Positions 9,183 through 17,904 of a DNA stretch of 64,000 nucleotides are shown piece by piece (position 1 is the stretch's first letter; every line of letters begins with the position of its first letter). The notes below the pieces were generated by a model. It ran no database searches. It had not been told where the DNA came from and saw nothing but the letters and a program-made list of their open reading frames with translations. The DNA comes from an uncultured Agathobacter sp. (GTDB taxonomy: Bacteria; Bacillota; Clostridia; Lachnospirales; Lachnospiraceae). The DNA lies in the NCBI GenBank assembly GCA_934365945.1, contig CAKRNE010000006.1:1-64000 (forward strand), in the 5' to 3' direction. The translations under genes were made by a program, and so were the position numbers.

Positions 9183-9772
9183 ATGAGTATAAAATTATTT
9201 AAACACAACCAAACTGCATACACCACTGCCAACGACATGTTGGATTCAATAGGCAAAGCCGCAGTCATTCACCCAACTGGCACCGGAAAATCCATGATTG
9301 CCTTTAAGCTAGTGGAGACACATCCTGATGCACAGTTCCTATGGCTTGCACCAAGCACCTACATCTATCACACACAGCTTGAAAACCTGCAGCATATGAT
9401 AGGCGATAGTGATACAGAGAGTCTACTGGAGAATGTTACGTTTATGACATACAGCAAGCTCATGCATGACGAGGATATCATTGACAGCATACAGCCGGAT
9501 TACATTATCATGGATGAGTTTCACAGATATTTGCAAAACACATGCCAAAGAAAGATGGAAAGTATATAGTATTCTGTTCAGGCCTGGAGCATTTGAATGA
9601 AATGGTTGATATGTCTTCCAAGTGGTTTATGATGGTGGACAAGAAACCAAACATATACAGGGTATATTATAATGATCCGGAGAACTCTAAAGCATTTAAA
9701 GGTAAGCGCAAGATATTCGACGGATTGCAACAAATTAATTATCAACTCATAATAAGTATCAGGAAATGCTAG
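9183..9772 (+). pseudogene. DEAD/DEAH helicase remnant with internal deletion
   Basis: The first frame (9183-9569) has helicase motif I (HPTGTGKS), motif Ia-like LWLAPST, MTYSKL, and motif II DEFH, then ends abruptly. A second frame (9542-9772) picks up KYIVFCSGLEHLNEM and NIYRVYYNDPENSKAFKG, typical of the start of the second RecA-like domain. The region between the domains and everything downstream are missing, and the frame has shifted. It resembles the helicase of restriction- or defence-related gene sets. Base composition of the first half is less AT-rich than its neighbours, indicating a different origin. It is non-functional. Confidence 0.75.
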
Positions 9773-9842
9773 TATTTTACTATACTTATGTTTGCTAGAT
9801 GCTAGCATTTTACTCTAATTATTATGAGGTGACGTAAAAGCT

Positions 9843-10225
9843 ATGAGAGCACCAAGAGTACCAGTCGAAGAACAATACCGCCTGACCATGGAATGCCGCA
9901 AAAGCGGACTGTCTGATCATCAGTGGTGTTTAAACAATTACATTAATCCAGGCACCTTTTACAACTGGGTTAAGCGTCTCCGCAAGAATGGCTGCGGAGA
10001 TATTCCTAAGAAAAATCAGCTGTCAACTTATGAACAGTCTCATCAGGAAGTTGTAAAAATTGACATGAATTCCATTTCTGTTCCCACTGACATGAATAAA
10101 AATACTGATACAGCCACAATGGAGTTAATGATTGGAAACATGAATCTGCGTATTTCAAACGAAACGGATCCACGGCTTCTTGCCAAAACAATCCAGATAC
10201 TTGCGGAGCTTTCATGCTAGGTGAT
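9843..10225 (+). mobile_element. IS66-family remnant: tnpA intact, tnpB reduced to about four codons
   Basis: The 125-residue ORF (9843-10220) has the IS66 TnpA (accessory protein) layout. It opens with an HTH of the EEQYRLTMECRKSGLSDHQW type, followed by INPGTFYNWVKRLRK, and ends in DPRLLAKTIQILAELSC. Its stop overlaps an ATGCTAGGTGAT start, the usual tnpB N-terminus MLGD, but the sequence then diverges into unrelated DNA. tnpB and the transposase gene tnpC are absent. Upstream, TGCTAGTATTTTAC and TGCTAGCATTTTAC form a short direct repeat (about 9767-9816) that may be part of the left end. Confidence 0.75.
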
Positions 10226-10303
10226 ATGGTTTACTATATAGAAAAGTATAATTTGGGTTTTGTAGAAAATGAGCTTAATTGATTATATTTAATGGAGATA
10301 ATA

Positions 10304-11509
10304 ATGAATAATAACAAAGAAAAAATAGCAAAAAATATTATGTGGATTTTTATTGTAAGTATTGTGTTAATAGGAATATACTTGTTTTCCAAAGGTCAGT
10401 GGATTAATGGAATTATATGTTCCATCCTCGCCTTCTGTTATTCACCGTTTTTTTTAGATAAAATAGCGGAAAAAATAGGCTTTGTAAATGATTATTGTTA
10501 TATTGTTCGTTTTATAGTAACCATATTATTTGTATTTTTGATTCTATTTATATTGATAGTATTTATAAATATTATGACTAATTATGGTGTGTCTGGTGAA
10601 GTTATTTCATCAAGAAGCATGGCTATTTGTAAGTGCCTTGCATATTTAGGATATTTTGCTATTATTTTTTTATATAAAGATACAAATAAAACGCGAAAAT
10701 ATTTTGTTTTCGGCATTACATATATTTTATGTACATTGATCTCATATATTCCTAATACGGATTATAATTTTATTATTAAAATACTTAATTATTTGCCAAG
10801 TGTAAAAAAATTGGATCAAGAATCATATTTATTAATTATAGATGGTATATTAATGCCGATAAAAGAGGCTTTCTTAACATATATTATTTTCGATACTGTT
10901 ATTAGTGAAAAAGACGCAAAAAGAGAAAATGCTGGTGAATCTAAAGAAAATAGTGAAATAGTTAAAAATAAAAGCATATTTAAGAAAAAATCAAGAAGAC
11001 TAGATGAGGAATACTATAATTTTTATACATATGAGGAAAAACTTATATATAGGTATTTATGCGGTAAGCGCATAGGGCGAAAAGAATTATCTAAAATTCC
11101 TGAGTTAAATAAATTTCATAAATATCATGAATGGTATGACTATATAGAGAAAAAATATGGAAATTGTAGTCTTGAAGGTTTGATTGAATTTTGGCATTTT
11201 CTAAATCAGAAATCGAGAAATGTTAAACCTAAGTATGAATATTGGACATTATTTATTCCTGTAGGATTAACTCTCATTGTAAATGAAATATTCGATTTAA
11301 CACTAAAATTTTCAGATATAAAAATAAATTGTCTTTCGGACAAAATTATTGCTTTTGTAGTTTATATGATTGTTGTTGCTGCTTTTGCAAAAATTGTAAT
11401 GATGATTATGCAACCATTATTTGATCAAAATGATGATAGTTGTTTTTATGAAGATTACAAAGCGATTATAGACGATCTGATTGAGAAGAAAAAGAAAGCT
11501 TCTGAATAA
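10304..11509 (+). CDS. Unknown multi-pass membrane protein
   Basis: I do not recognise this protein of about 401 residues. GGAG at 10294-10297 supports the ATG at 10304 rather than the in-frame ATG at 10292. The N-terminal half has about five or six hydrophobic segments (MWIFIVSIVLIGIYLF; GIICSILAFCYSPFF; IVRFIVTILFVFLILF; AYLGYFAIIFLY; YFVFGITYILCTLISYI). A charged cytosolic-type region follows (KKKSRRLDEEYYNFYTYEEK...), with two more hydrophobic stretches near the C-terminus. It sits between two IS remnants, with no clear partner. It could be a membrane effector of a defence system, but nothing in the sequence proves this. Confidence 0.6.
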   Translation: MNNNKEKIAKNIMWIFIVSIVLIGIYLFSKGQWINGIICSILAFCYSPFFLDKIAEKIGFVNDYCYIVRFIVTILFVFLILFILIVFINIMTNYGVSGEVISSRSMAICKCLAYLGYFAIIFLYKDTNKTRKYFVFGITYILCTLISYIPNTDYNFIIKILNYLPSVKKLDQESYLLIIDGILMPIKEAFLTYIIFDTVISEKDAKRENAGESKENSEIVKNKSIFKKKSRRLDEEYYNFYTYEEKLIYRYLCGKRIGRKELSKIPELNKFHKYHEWYDYIEKKYGNCSLEGLIEFWHFLNQKSRNVKPKYEYWTLFIPVGLTLIVNEIFDLTLKFSDIKINCLSDKIIAFVVYMIVVAAFAKIVMMIMQPLFDQNDDSCFYEDYKAIIDDLIEKKKKASE

Positions 11510-11642
11510 TGTGTTAATTTGGGAAAAGGATGCCACAGTGGGGGCAGTCACCAATGTGGTCAAAATAGCGTTAACTTAAGGAAAAAGTCTTAAGTTGATG
11601 CAAGATAAAGCTATCAAATAGAGGTTAAAAAACAAAGCAATT

Positions 11643-12176
11643 CAGAAAATGCCCGGTAATTGTTTCGTTTTTCTGCAGATAAACAGGCCTTGCATTAAGC
11701 TGGCTTTTCATAATTCTGAAAGATTCTTCAATCTTCCATAAATTGTGGTAAGCGTCATAAACTGCTTCCTGACTCATTGATATTTCTGATGTTACCAGCA
11801 TGTTGTATCTGGCAAGTTCAATGGATTTGTCAATAAATTTCTTTAATGCAACCTTTACTTTTCCATCGATGTCATTTCCGTCTTTGTCTGTGGAAGAAAA
11901 AGTAACATATTTTGCGCAGTCGCAGTACTCTGATTTTTTAGCCTGTGATGCCTTTAACAATTTGGCTTTCTCGACTTCTTTGTTGATTTCAAAAAATTGT
12001 TTCTATGTCAGTTTGGGATTAAAGCTTACAACACGTTTTTCCCTAAGTTTTACTGTGTTTTTTCGACCTGTAGCTGGATCTGTTATGACATAATGGAAAT
12101 CATCCACGCACTCTTTTATGCGGTATTTCACCCTGCCATTTTTATCCAGTACATCTTTGTAGTCATTTTGAAGCAG
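11643..12176 (-). pseudogene. IS1634-type transposase fragment, copy 2
   Basis: This stretch is highly similar to 2840-3170 of the copy at 2566-4029 but truncated at both ends. It starts around LLQNDYKDVLDK and ends at TGHFLNC. Unlike copy 1 it keeps the 68 codons after DVLDK (NGRVKYRIKECVDDFHYV... to ...KASQA). It carries an in-frame TAG at 12003-12005. The catalytic Glu segment (HNLWKIEESFR) remains, but both Asp segments are gone. Confidence 0.85.
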
Positions 12177-12439
12177 GCTGACTTGAAAAAGTAAATTCCA
12201 GTGCAAGAGTAAATTCCATCGTGATTTAAATTTTGCTGATTTAACGAGAAATTTTTAGACTAAATCTCTCGTTTTCTGCTATAATTAATGCAACTTATCG
12301 AAATTTTCTCGATTTCAAGGCATGCTAAATAGGCTATTGGAATTCGGTGTGCTAGACTAAATTCCACCAGCCGCATGCCCCATTGGGCGGTGGAATTTAG
12401 AAATTCATTTTAGGCACCGAACATCACCGAACAAAAAAG
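12177..12439. other. Non-coding patchwork of IS ends, copy 2 of the IS end repeat at 12378-12412
   Basis: No gene is seen. AACGAGA (12248) and TCTCGTT (12272) form a terminator-like hairpin around an AT-rich loop. At 12354-12397 a 12-bp perfect dyad CTAAATTCCACC/GGTGGAATTTAG encloses CCCCATTGGGC. From 12378 to 12412 the sequence repeats 939-975 almost exactly, so this is probably a second, transposase-less end of the IS30-type element. Confidence 0.6.
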
Positions 12440-12468
12440 TTGATATTACATTATTTTAATGATATAAT
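12440..12468 (+). promoter_or_regulatory. Promoter of the nitrilase-like operon
   Basis: TTGATA (12440-12445) and TATAAT (12463-12468) are 17 bp apart. The leader to the start codon at 12488 would be only about 13 nt, yet includes the GGAGG. This excludes the longer frame beginning at 12440. Confidence 0.75.
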
Positions 12469-12487
12469 TTCTGCATGGAGGTTGTGT

Positions 12488-13933
12488 ATGGATGAACGAA
12501 TGATAATGTATTTTAATAAAATGTCAGAATTAGTCAGAATACTATTGTCTCAACAAAATATAGAAAGTAGAGATATTAAAGATGTTTTATCGGATTCAGA
12601 TTGCGAATATAATAAATCTTTTTTAAAAAAATTTTCATATCTAAATTTCAATGATGACCTTCAAAATGGTCAATTGTCTTTAAATATGTTGAATGATAAT
12701 TTTTTTAGTAAAATAAACTATATTATTAAAGAAAGAGATATCATATCCTGTGCGGTTTTGTTATTTTATATGGATAAATGGATTTATTCAAGTTATACAA
12801 CTTTTGAAAATCTTGAATATGATGCTGAATGTTATGAATCTTTAAATGATAATGCATCTGATACACATATTGCAATATTACCCAAAATATATTGCAACTG
12901 GGATAAGAAAAAGATAACAGATGAATGGGAGCAAATATTATCTTATTTTTATTTTGTAGATTATACTAAGTTAAAAGGTATGCGATTCAAAAATTATAGA
13001 CTTGATTCCAATGTGGTCTTTGGCATTAATAGTGATGTGTTAAAAATTGCTATTTCCCCATTAACAAAAGAAAAAACAGTTAATTTTAGTGTGCCATATA
13101 CCCGTAAGAATCATAAAACGGGAGCAGTTCAAAATCTTTTCAGGGTAGAAAATGTATCAAATGAGTCTGAATTGGAGAAACTAATTATAGAGGATATAAT
13201 TAACGCAGGTAAGGCTAGAGCAAATATTCTAGTTTTCCCAGAAATGCTTGGAACGGAAAATATGCTTAATGATATATTAACTAGTCTCAGGAATAATAGC
13301 ACTGATACAATTCCGCCACTAATTGTATTTCCTTCTATATGGAAAAAATCAGGAAATGACTCTGATAACACAAATCGAAGTTGTATTATATATGATGGAG
13401 AGGAGGTCTTATTTGAGCAGTATAAACGCGTTTGTTTTAAATATGCTAAAGAGGGATTTGATGTATACGAAGATATATCATTAAGTGAAAAATATAATGA
13501 AATTCATATGCTTCATATTGATGGAATTGGAAGATTTTGCGTGATTATCTGTTATGACTATTTAGAAAATCAAAACAGAAGCCTTATTATGGAAAATATG
13601 TATCCTACATTGGTTTGTAGTCCATCTTTTTCTACAGGAAGTTTCGATTTTAGTATTTTAAGTGAAAAGTATTTTAATAATAGTTGTAACTGGATTTGGT
13701 GTAATACATGTTCTGCAAGTAATGAAACAAAAAATAAACACAATTTTGATATTGTTGGCATTGTTACAACATTAAACAAACACAATGATCAAAAACGTAA
13801 TGATTCATTTAAACAAAAATTTGATGGTGTAGGACAATGTACAAGGCAAGACTGTATTAATTGTTTATTTTATGCAGATATTCCTCTTTCAAATTACAAT
13901 ATAATACAGGAGGAAAGTGATAAATATGAATGA
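12488..13933 (+). CDS. Carbon-nitrogen hydrolase (nitrilase-like) with an unknown N-terminal domain
   Basis: The protein has about 481 residues. Residues 1 to about 180 are unassigned and mainly helical. The C-terminal part has the nitrilase fold order with its catalytic triad visible: Glu252 in ILVFPEMLG, Lys313 in FEQYKRV, Cys355 in VIICYDYLE. The family hydrolyses or transfers amide/nitrile groups on small molecules. No amidase partner, transporter or biosynthetic pathway is nearby. The gene heads a three-gene operon with tight overlaps inside a defence island. Nitrilase domains occur fused to reverse transcriptases in DRT type 1 systems, but no RT domain is present here. A role in defence is inference. 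Confidence 0.7.
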   Translation: MDERMIMYFNKMSELVRILLSQQNIESRDIKDVLSDSDCEYNKSFLKKFSYLNFNDDLQNGQLSLNMLNDNFFSKINYIIKERDIISCAVLLFYMDKWIYSSYTTFENLEYDAECYESLNDNASDTHIAILPKIYCNWDKKKITDEWEQILSYFYFVDYTKLKGMRFKNYRLDSNVVFGINSDVLKIAISPLTKEKTVNFSVPYTRKNHKTGAVQNLFRVENVSNESELEKLIIEDIINAGKARANILVFPEMLGTENMLNDILTSLRNNSTDTIPPLIVFPSIWKKSGNDSDNTNRSCIIYDGEEVLFEQYKRVCFKYAKEGFDVYEDISLSEKYNEIHMLHIDGIGRFCVIICYDYLENQNRSLIMENMYPTLVCSPSFSTGSFDFSILSEKYFNNSCNWIWCNTCSASNETKNKHNFDIVGIVTTLNKHNDQKRNDSFKQKFDGVGQCTRQDCINCLFYADIPLSNYNIIQEESDKYE

Positions 13934-14654
13934 TAATATTAAAAAAATCGAAGAAAAAGATAGCAGTTTGTATTACAAAAAAGAATTAAATGATTTATTA
14001 GATGTATGTATTCAATCTTATATTAATACAGATTATGAAAAGTTAGAGGTAGAGTTAAGGAAATATCGTAAAATTAAAAGAAAAATGTCTGATGAGATTG
14101 ATTCATTCGAAAATGATGAGGAAAAAACTATTATCTATAAAAGCAAGTTTGTACAAACATATAATATCATGAATAAGCTTTTGAATATTTATATTAAAAA
14201 GCAAAATATAAATAATGAAATAATTAGTGTATTACAGTCTTTTAGTAAAGCTAGGGAAGTGATTTTTTATTTATATAAAAACCATAACGTTCGTCAAAAT
14301 ATGATAATTAAATCAAATATAGATATTAAACGATCTACGCTATCTGATTTACTTAATAAGCTTATCAGTATTCGATGTGTTGATCGAATAAATGTCGGTA
14401 AGTATCCTATATATAATTTAACGATAGATTGCAGACGATATGTTTATGATAATTTCGAACAATTTAATGAGGTTAGAATCATAAGTAAGCAGGAACTCGA
14501 CAGTGAGCGAAATAATTTTATAGAGAAAAAAGAAAAAGCAAAATGGGGCAATAATATATATCAAAAGAAATTATATTATCCCGAAATGAATAAAATGGTG
14601 AAGGAGGATTATTGTGTATATGGAAGAAATAAAGAAACAATTTCAAACACTTAA
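13926..14654 (+). CDS. Unknown protein with a winged-helix-like segment, second gene of the nitrilase operon
   Basis: This protein of about 242 residues was not recognised as a named family. AGGAGGA at 13908-13914 serves the ATG at 13926, which lies inside the end of the preceding gene. The N-terminal half is charged and coiled-coil-like (EKLEVELRKYRKIKRKMSDE). The middle resembles a winged helix: AREVIFYLYKNHNVRQNMI, then KRSTLSDLLNKLISIRCVDR as a candidate recognition helix, and a GKYPIYNLT wing. The C-terminus is highly basic. It could be the DNA-binding sensor or regulator of the operon. It overlaps the next gene by 41 bp. Confidence 0.6.
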   Translation: MNDNIKKIEEKDSSLYYKKELNDLLDVCIQSYINTDYEKLEVELRKYRKIKRKMSDEIDSFENDEEKTIIYKSKFVQTYNIMNKLLNIYIKKQNINNEIISVLQSFSKAREVIFYLYKNHNVRQNMIIKSNIDIKRSTLSDLLNKLISIRCVDRINVGKYPIYNLTIDCRRYVYDNFEQFNEVRIISKQELDSERNNFIEKKEKAKWGNNIYQKKLYYPEMNKMVKEDYCVYGRNKETISNT

Positions 14655-15225
14655 CAATATTGACGAGCACTGGTTTTCTCTAATTAGAACATATATAGAT
14701 GATGATAATAATTTTCAAATTGATGAAAAAATCTTGACAGAATTTAATAAATTGTATGTACTTTTGAGTGAAAATTATAAAATAGATAAAAAAGAAGTTC
14801 GAAAACTCTGCTCAAAGTATTTGGATAAGTCCGACTCAGAATGGTTAGATAATCATATCATAAATTCATTAGAACCATATTTTACATTTGAATTTATGAG
14901 ACAATTACAGGAAAACGATTTTAAACAGTGCTTTGAATTTATTGATTACGTTTTTGATAATGTAATTGTCAGATTTGACCCTCAATGTGCAATTAGATAT
15001 TGTAATGAACATAAAATAACAACTGATATTTTTATAGATGCCTCTAAAATGCTTGGTGGAATGGTAAATTATTATATTAATCAGCATTATACAGATAATG
15101 CTATTATCAAAGATATCAACGAGGAAACCAGTCTAAATGTAGAAATTTGTAATTACATATGTAAAAAAATTAATGATAATTATTTAACTTTACAATTGAA
15201 TGCTATAATTGATTTAAAAAAATAA
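14614..15225 (+). CDS. Unknown all-helical protein, third gene of the nitrilase operon
   Basis: This 203-residue protein is unrecognised. AAGGAGG at 14601-14607 is spaced 6 bp from the GTG at 14614 and 12 bp from the ATG at 14620. The GTG is therefore preferred. The sequence is predicted largely helical and acidic, with conserved-looking aromatic/Cys positions (FKQCFEFIDYVFDN, DPQCAIRYCNEHK). There is no signal peptide, no membrane segment and no metal motif. The long overlap with the previous gene implies coupled translation and probably a complex. Confidence 0.6.
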   Translation: MYMEEIKKQFQTLNNIDEHWFSLIRTYIDDDNNFQIDEKILTEFNKLYVLLSENYKIDKKEVRKLCSKYLDKSDSEWLDNHIINSLEPYFTFEFMRQLQENDFKQCFEFIDYVFDNVIVRFDPQCAIRYCNEHKITTDIFIDASKMLGGMVNYYINQHYTDNAIIKDINEETSLNVEICNYICKKINDNYLTLQLNAIIDLKK

Positions 15226-15349
15226 GAAAGTTTGAGATACAATAAATGCATTAGTACAGGATAATTGCTGGATTACGCATTATTGGAGGAGGCAGGGCTT
15301 ATGTAATAAGCCCTGCACTACACTTTAATCTATAAAAAAGTCGTAAAAA

Positions 15350-16723
15350 CTATGCTCTGTCATCTTTCAAAATATTTTCCATTTTATCGGAGTCATATGC
15401 TGGAAGAACATCTGGAAGTGTTCCGTCAAACATTGCCGCATAAATTTTTTTGTCTGCACGTAATTGATAGCATTCGAGCGGGTTTAAGGTTGAAGCGCCA
15501 TCTTTATTTTTTACAATAAAACATATCTCATCGTTTCTAAGTATTTCAGTAGCCAAGAGCCGTGATTCATGGCTGGTAACAATTAGTTGAGTGTTTCGTT
15601 CTTCAGCAATTTTCAAAAATAATTCTATAATCCTAGTTGTGATTGCAGGATGGAGACACCTGTCTATTTCATCAATGATCAAAGTCTTATTATCAGATAT
15701 TTTTAGCAATATTTCAATTAAGTCTAGAATTCTGGCTGTTCCGTCAGATTCTTCATTCAAAGAAAAGTATATAGATTCTTTTTCGTGACTGAATTCAATT
15801 GTTTTAATTATTAATTCATTATTTTCATTTAGCTCAAAAGTGTAAAATTCTTTATATGAACGAAGCATACACGTAATTGGCTTGTTTGGAAGCTTTGTTT
15901 TTTTTCGTTCGAGATCAGATAGAACCTTATCGTACACGTCTTCTGGAACACGGCTTTTTATAACATCCTGAGGAACAGTTACTATTCTGAGGTCGCTGAT
16001 TCCAGTGCCGAGTGCATTCAGTAGTTTTGCTATTTCATTGAGATTCGAATTTGAAAAATAAGGGTATCCGGTAATAATACTGTTTGGGTAGCTGATATTC
16101 AGGCTTCTACTGAACCAGCGATAAATATCTTGCAGTATCTTTAGTTCTGGATTATCTTCGTACATCTTGGATTTACCATGATTTATTATAGAAAGAAATA
16201 GTATTTCCGCATCAGAGGAGCTGTCTTCACCATATGTGAGGAGCTTTTCCTTGGAACTGCTTTTCTTAAAATAATCACCTACCGTGAAAATTGAATCAGC
16301 GGTGTTTCGGTTATAGAGGTTTTTGTTTGTACAATCTGAAGTTTTTTCATAGAGATATTCTTCTAATATTATTCCGGTTTTAAGTAAAACAGAAAAACCA
16401 TAAACAATCCGTTTTCTTGACAATAATAACTCAACTTCAAATGTTGATGGAAGCTCCTGATTGTTCGGCTTGAGTCGGAAATATTTTGTCGTAAAACCAA
16501 TTGGCATTTTATCTAGAATGATATCCTGTACAAATTCAAATGCCTTAGTCAAATTTGATTTACCGGAAGCGTTAGCTCCAAAGACAGCTTTACATTTGGT
16601 GAGTTTTACGTGAGAGTCCTTATATAATCGTTTTGAGTGCTTTCGTGCTTTTCCTCCTTCCATTGAAAATGTTTGCTTTTCATCAAAAGAAAGAAAATTT
16701 GAAATAGTAAAATTAATTAACAT
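15350..16723 (-). CDS. AAA15-type ATPase (OLD/RloA-like ATP-binding protein)
   Basis: This 457-residue protein begins MLINFTISNFLSFDEKQTFS, the usual opening of AAA15 proteins. Walker A GANASGKS lies at about 49-56, a signature-like SDGTARILDL segment near 325-335, Walker B TLIIDEIDRCLHP, and a switch TSHES. These ATPases are SMC/Rad50-like and recur as single genes or with a toxin partner in defence islands. No partner gene is adjacent on this strand. The gene faces away from the metallo-beta-lactamase operon and shares a ~220-bp divergent promoter region with it. The function of this individual gene is not known. Confidence 0.7.
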   Translation of the reverse strand: MLINFTISNFLSFDEKQTFSMEGGKARKHSKRLYKDSHVKLTKCKAVFGANASGKSNLTKAFEFVQDIILDKMPIGFTTKYFRLKPNNQELPSTFEVELLLSRKRIVYGFSVLLKTGIILEEYLYEKTSDCTNKNLYNRNTADSIFTVGDYFKKSSSKEKLLTYGEDSSSDAEILFLSIINHGKSKMYEDNPELKILQDIYRWFSRSLNISYPNSIITGYPYFSNSNLNEIAKLLNALGTGISDLRIVTVPQDVIKSRVPEDVYDKVLSDLERKKTKLPNKPITCMLRSYKEFYTFELNENNELIIKTIEFSHEKESIYFSLNEESDGTARILDLIEILLKISDNKTLIIDEIDRCLHPAITTRIIELFLKIAEERNTQLIVTSHESRLLATEILRNDEICFIVKNKDGASTLNPLECYQLRADKKIYAAMFDGTLPDVLPAYDSDKMENILKDDRA

Positions 16724-16735
16724 ATTAATCTCCTT

Positions 16736-16773
16736 CGCTTATTTATAATAAGCGAAAAAAACGCTTTTGTCAA
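16736..16773 (-). promoter_or_regulatory. Promoter and overlapping inverted repeat for the AAA15 gene
   Basis: Reading the minus strand, TTGACA (16773-16768) and TATTAT (16750-16745) are 17 bp apart. A dyad CGCTTAT/ATAAGCG overlaps the -10 box, and AGCG/CGCT pairs lie in the spacer, so a repressor site is likely. The leader is about 15 nt. Confidence 0.65.
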
Positions 16774-16844
16774 TTTAAAATGATGAAAATATAAGTTTAC
16801 AAATATAAAAGGCTGGACAAAAACGAAAAAATCGTTTTAACATG

Positions 16845-16906
16845 TTGACTTGTATAGAAAAAGGTGCTATTGTTTTATTAGCAAAGGGCACTGATGAGTG
16901 CTAATA
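16845..16906 (+). promoter_or_regulatory. Promoter and operator-like dyad for the MBL operon
   Basis: TTGACT (16845-16850) and TATTGT (16868-16873) are 17 bp apart. Right after it, TATTAGCA (16876-16883) and TGCTAATA (16899-16906) form a perfect 8-bp dyad spanning the expected transcription start. Confidence 0.65.
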
Positions 16907-16941
16907 AATCGAAAAATTTCATGAACAAGGAGGAACAGAAT

Positions 16942-17904
16942 ATGAAATTACAAGCTTTAAGTCATTACGATGATGATATGGACACAAGATACGGGGACTG
17001 TATTATGTTATTAGATGATACAAGCCTGATAGTGTATGATTGTGGTCATCAGAGACATGCTGATGAGGTAGAAGCATATTTGGAAAAGCATTTAGCAATA
17101 AAGGAGGTACATATCGTAATCTCGCATAATGATTCAGATCATATCAATGGTATATCAGCATTAATGGAGTATCTATATGAGAATAACTATACTGTTACGT
17201 TGTATACTTCATTATATCTTAAGGCAACCAAGGAAATTATGGATATATTAGATGATGACAGGAGAACTGAAAAGGCAACTCGTGAGCATATATTGGAATT
17301 GTTCAATAATATTAAGGATATTGTGGAGAAGGCAGAGGAATATGAATTTACTGTAAAGAATGCAGAGGTAGATACAAAAGTGTCAACCGGTAAAATAGTA
17401 GGACCAACAGTAGATGAGTTTGCAGCAGTAGTTGCTGAGGCAATTGAAAAGCAAAGCGCGGGTGCGAAAATAGACGACGAAACGGTTATGAATGCAGCTA
17501 GTGTCCAACTAAATATTAAGATTGATGATGCATCGGAAGTTTTATTATGTGGCGATGCTTCCCCGGTATATCTTCATGATCTTGATAAATATGACCTGAT
17601 TCAATTACCTCATCATGGAAAGCTGGAAAGTGCTCAGAAGATATTTGATGCTGTGGAAGATTCATATATAAAGGAGTTTTTAGTATCTGATAATACAGGA
17701 AGCGGAGCAACAAGTGGTGGATCAGATAAGCTTATAGAGTATATGAAAACGGAAAAAATGAATGCTGCTTACAATACTAAAAATGGAGTTATAAAGCTCC
17801 CAAAGGAAACGGGCTATGGTGGATATGGAAACGGTAGTTCATCAGAAAGGAAGGTTAAATTAGGTGGAATGGATTGTAACAAATGGGAATGGTATTGTAT
17901 GTAG
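16942..17904 (+). CDS. Metallo-beta-lactamase-fold hydrolase (ComEC C-terminal-like)
   Basis: The protein has about 320 residues. AAGGAGGA at 16927-16934 selects the ATG at 16942 (MKLQALSHYDDD), so the in-frame upstream ATGs are not used. The metal motif is SHNDSDHINGI (H62, D64, D66, H67), followed by LLCGDAS and LPHHGK. These match the ComEC/Rec2-like branch of the MBL fold, whose members include nucleases and phosphodiesterases. There is no signal peptide or membrane segment. It is the first gene of an operon with an unknown 175-residue protein and a four-TM protein, all under one operator. Nuclease activity is inference. Confidence 0.72.
   Translation: MKLQALSHYDDDMDTRYGDCIMLLDDTSLIVYDCGHQRHADEVEAYLEKHLAIKEVHIVISHNDSDHINGISALMEYLYENNYTVTLYTSLYLKATKEIMDILDDDRRTEKATREHILELFNNIKDIVEKAEEYEFTVKNAEVDTKVSTGKIVGPTVDEFAAVVAEAIEKQSAGAKIDDETVMNAASVQLNIKIDDASEVLLCGDASPVYLHDLDKYDLIQLPHHGKLESAQKIFDAVEDSYIKEFLVSDNTGSGATSGGSDKLIEYMKTEKMNAAYNTKNGVIKLPKETGYGGYGNGSSSERKVKLGGMDCNKWEWYCM

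Noticed and set aside
12440..12487. Longer N-terminus of the nitrilase-like protein
   Set aside because: A consensus promoter occupies these bases, and GGAGG points to the ATG at 12488.
12488..15225. DRT type 1 (reverse transcriptase-nitrilase) system
   Set aside because: No RT motif (such as YxDD) occurs in any of the three proteins.
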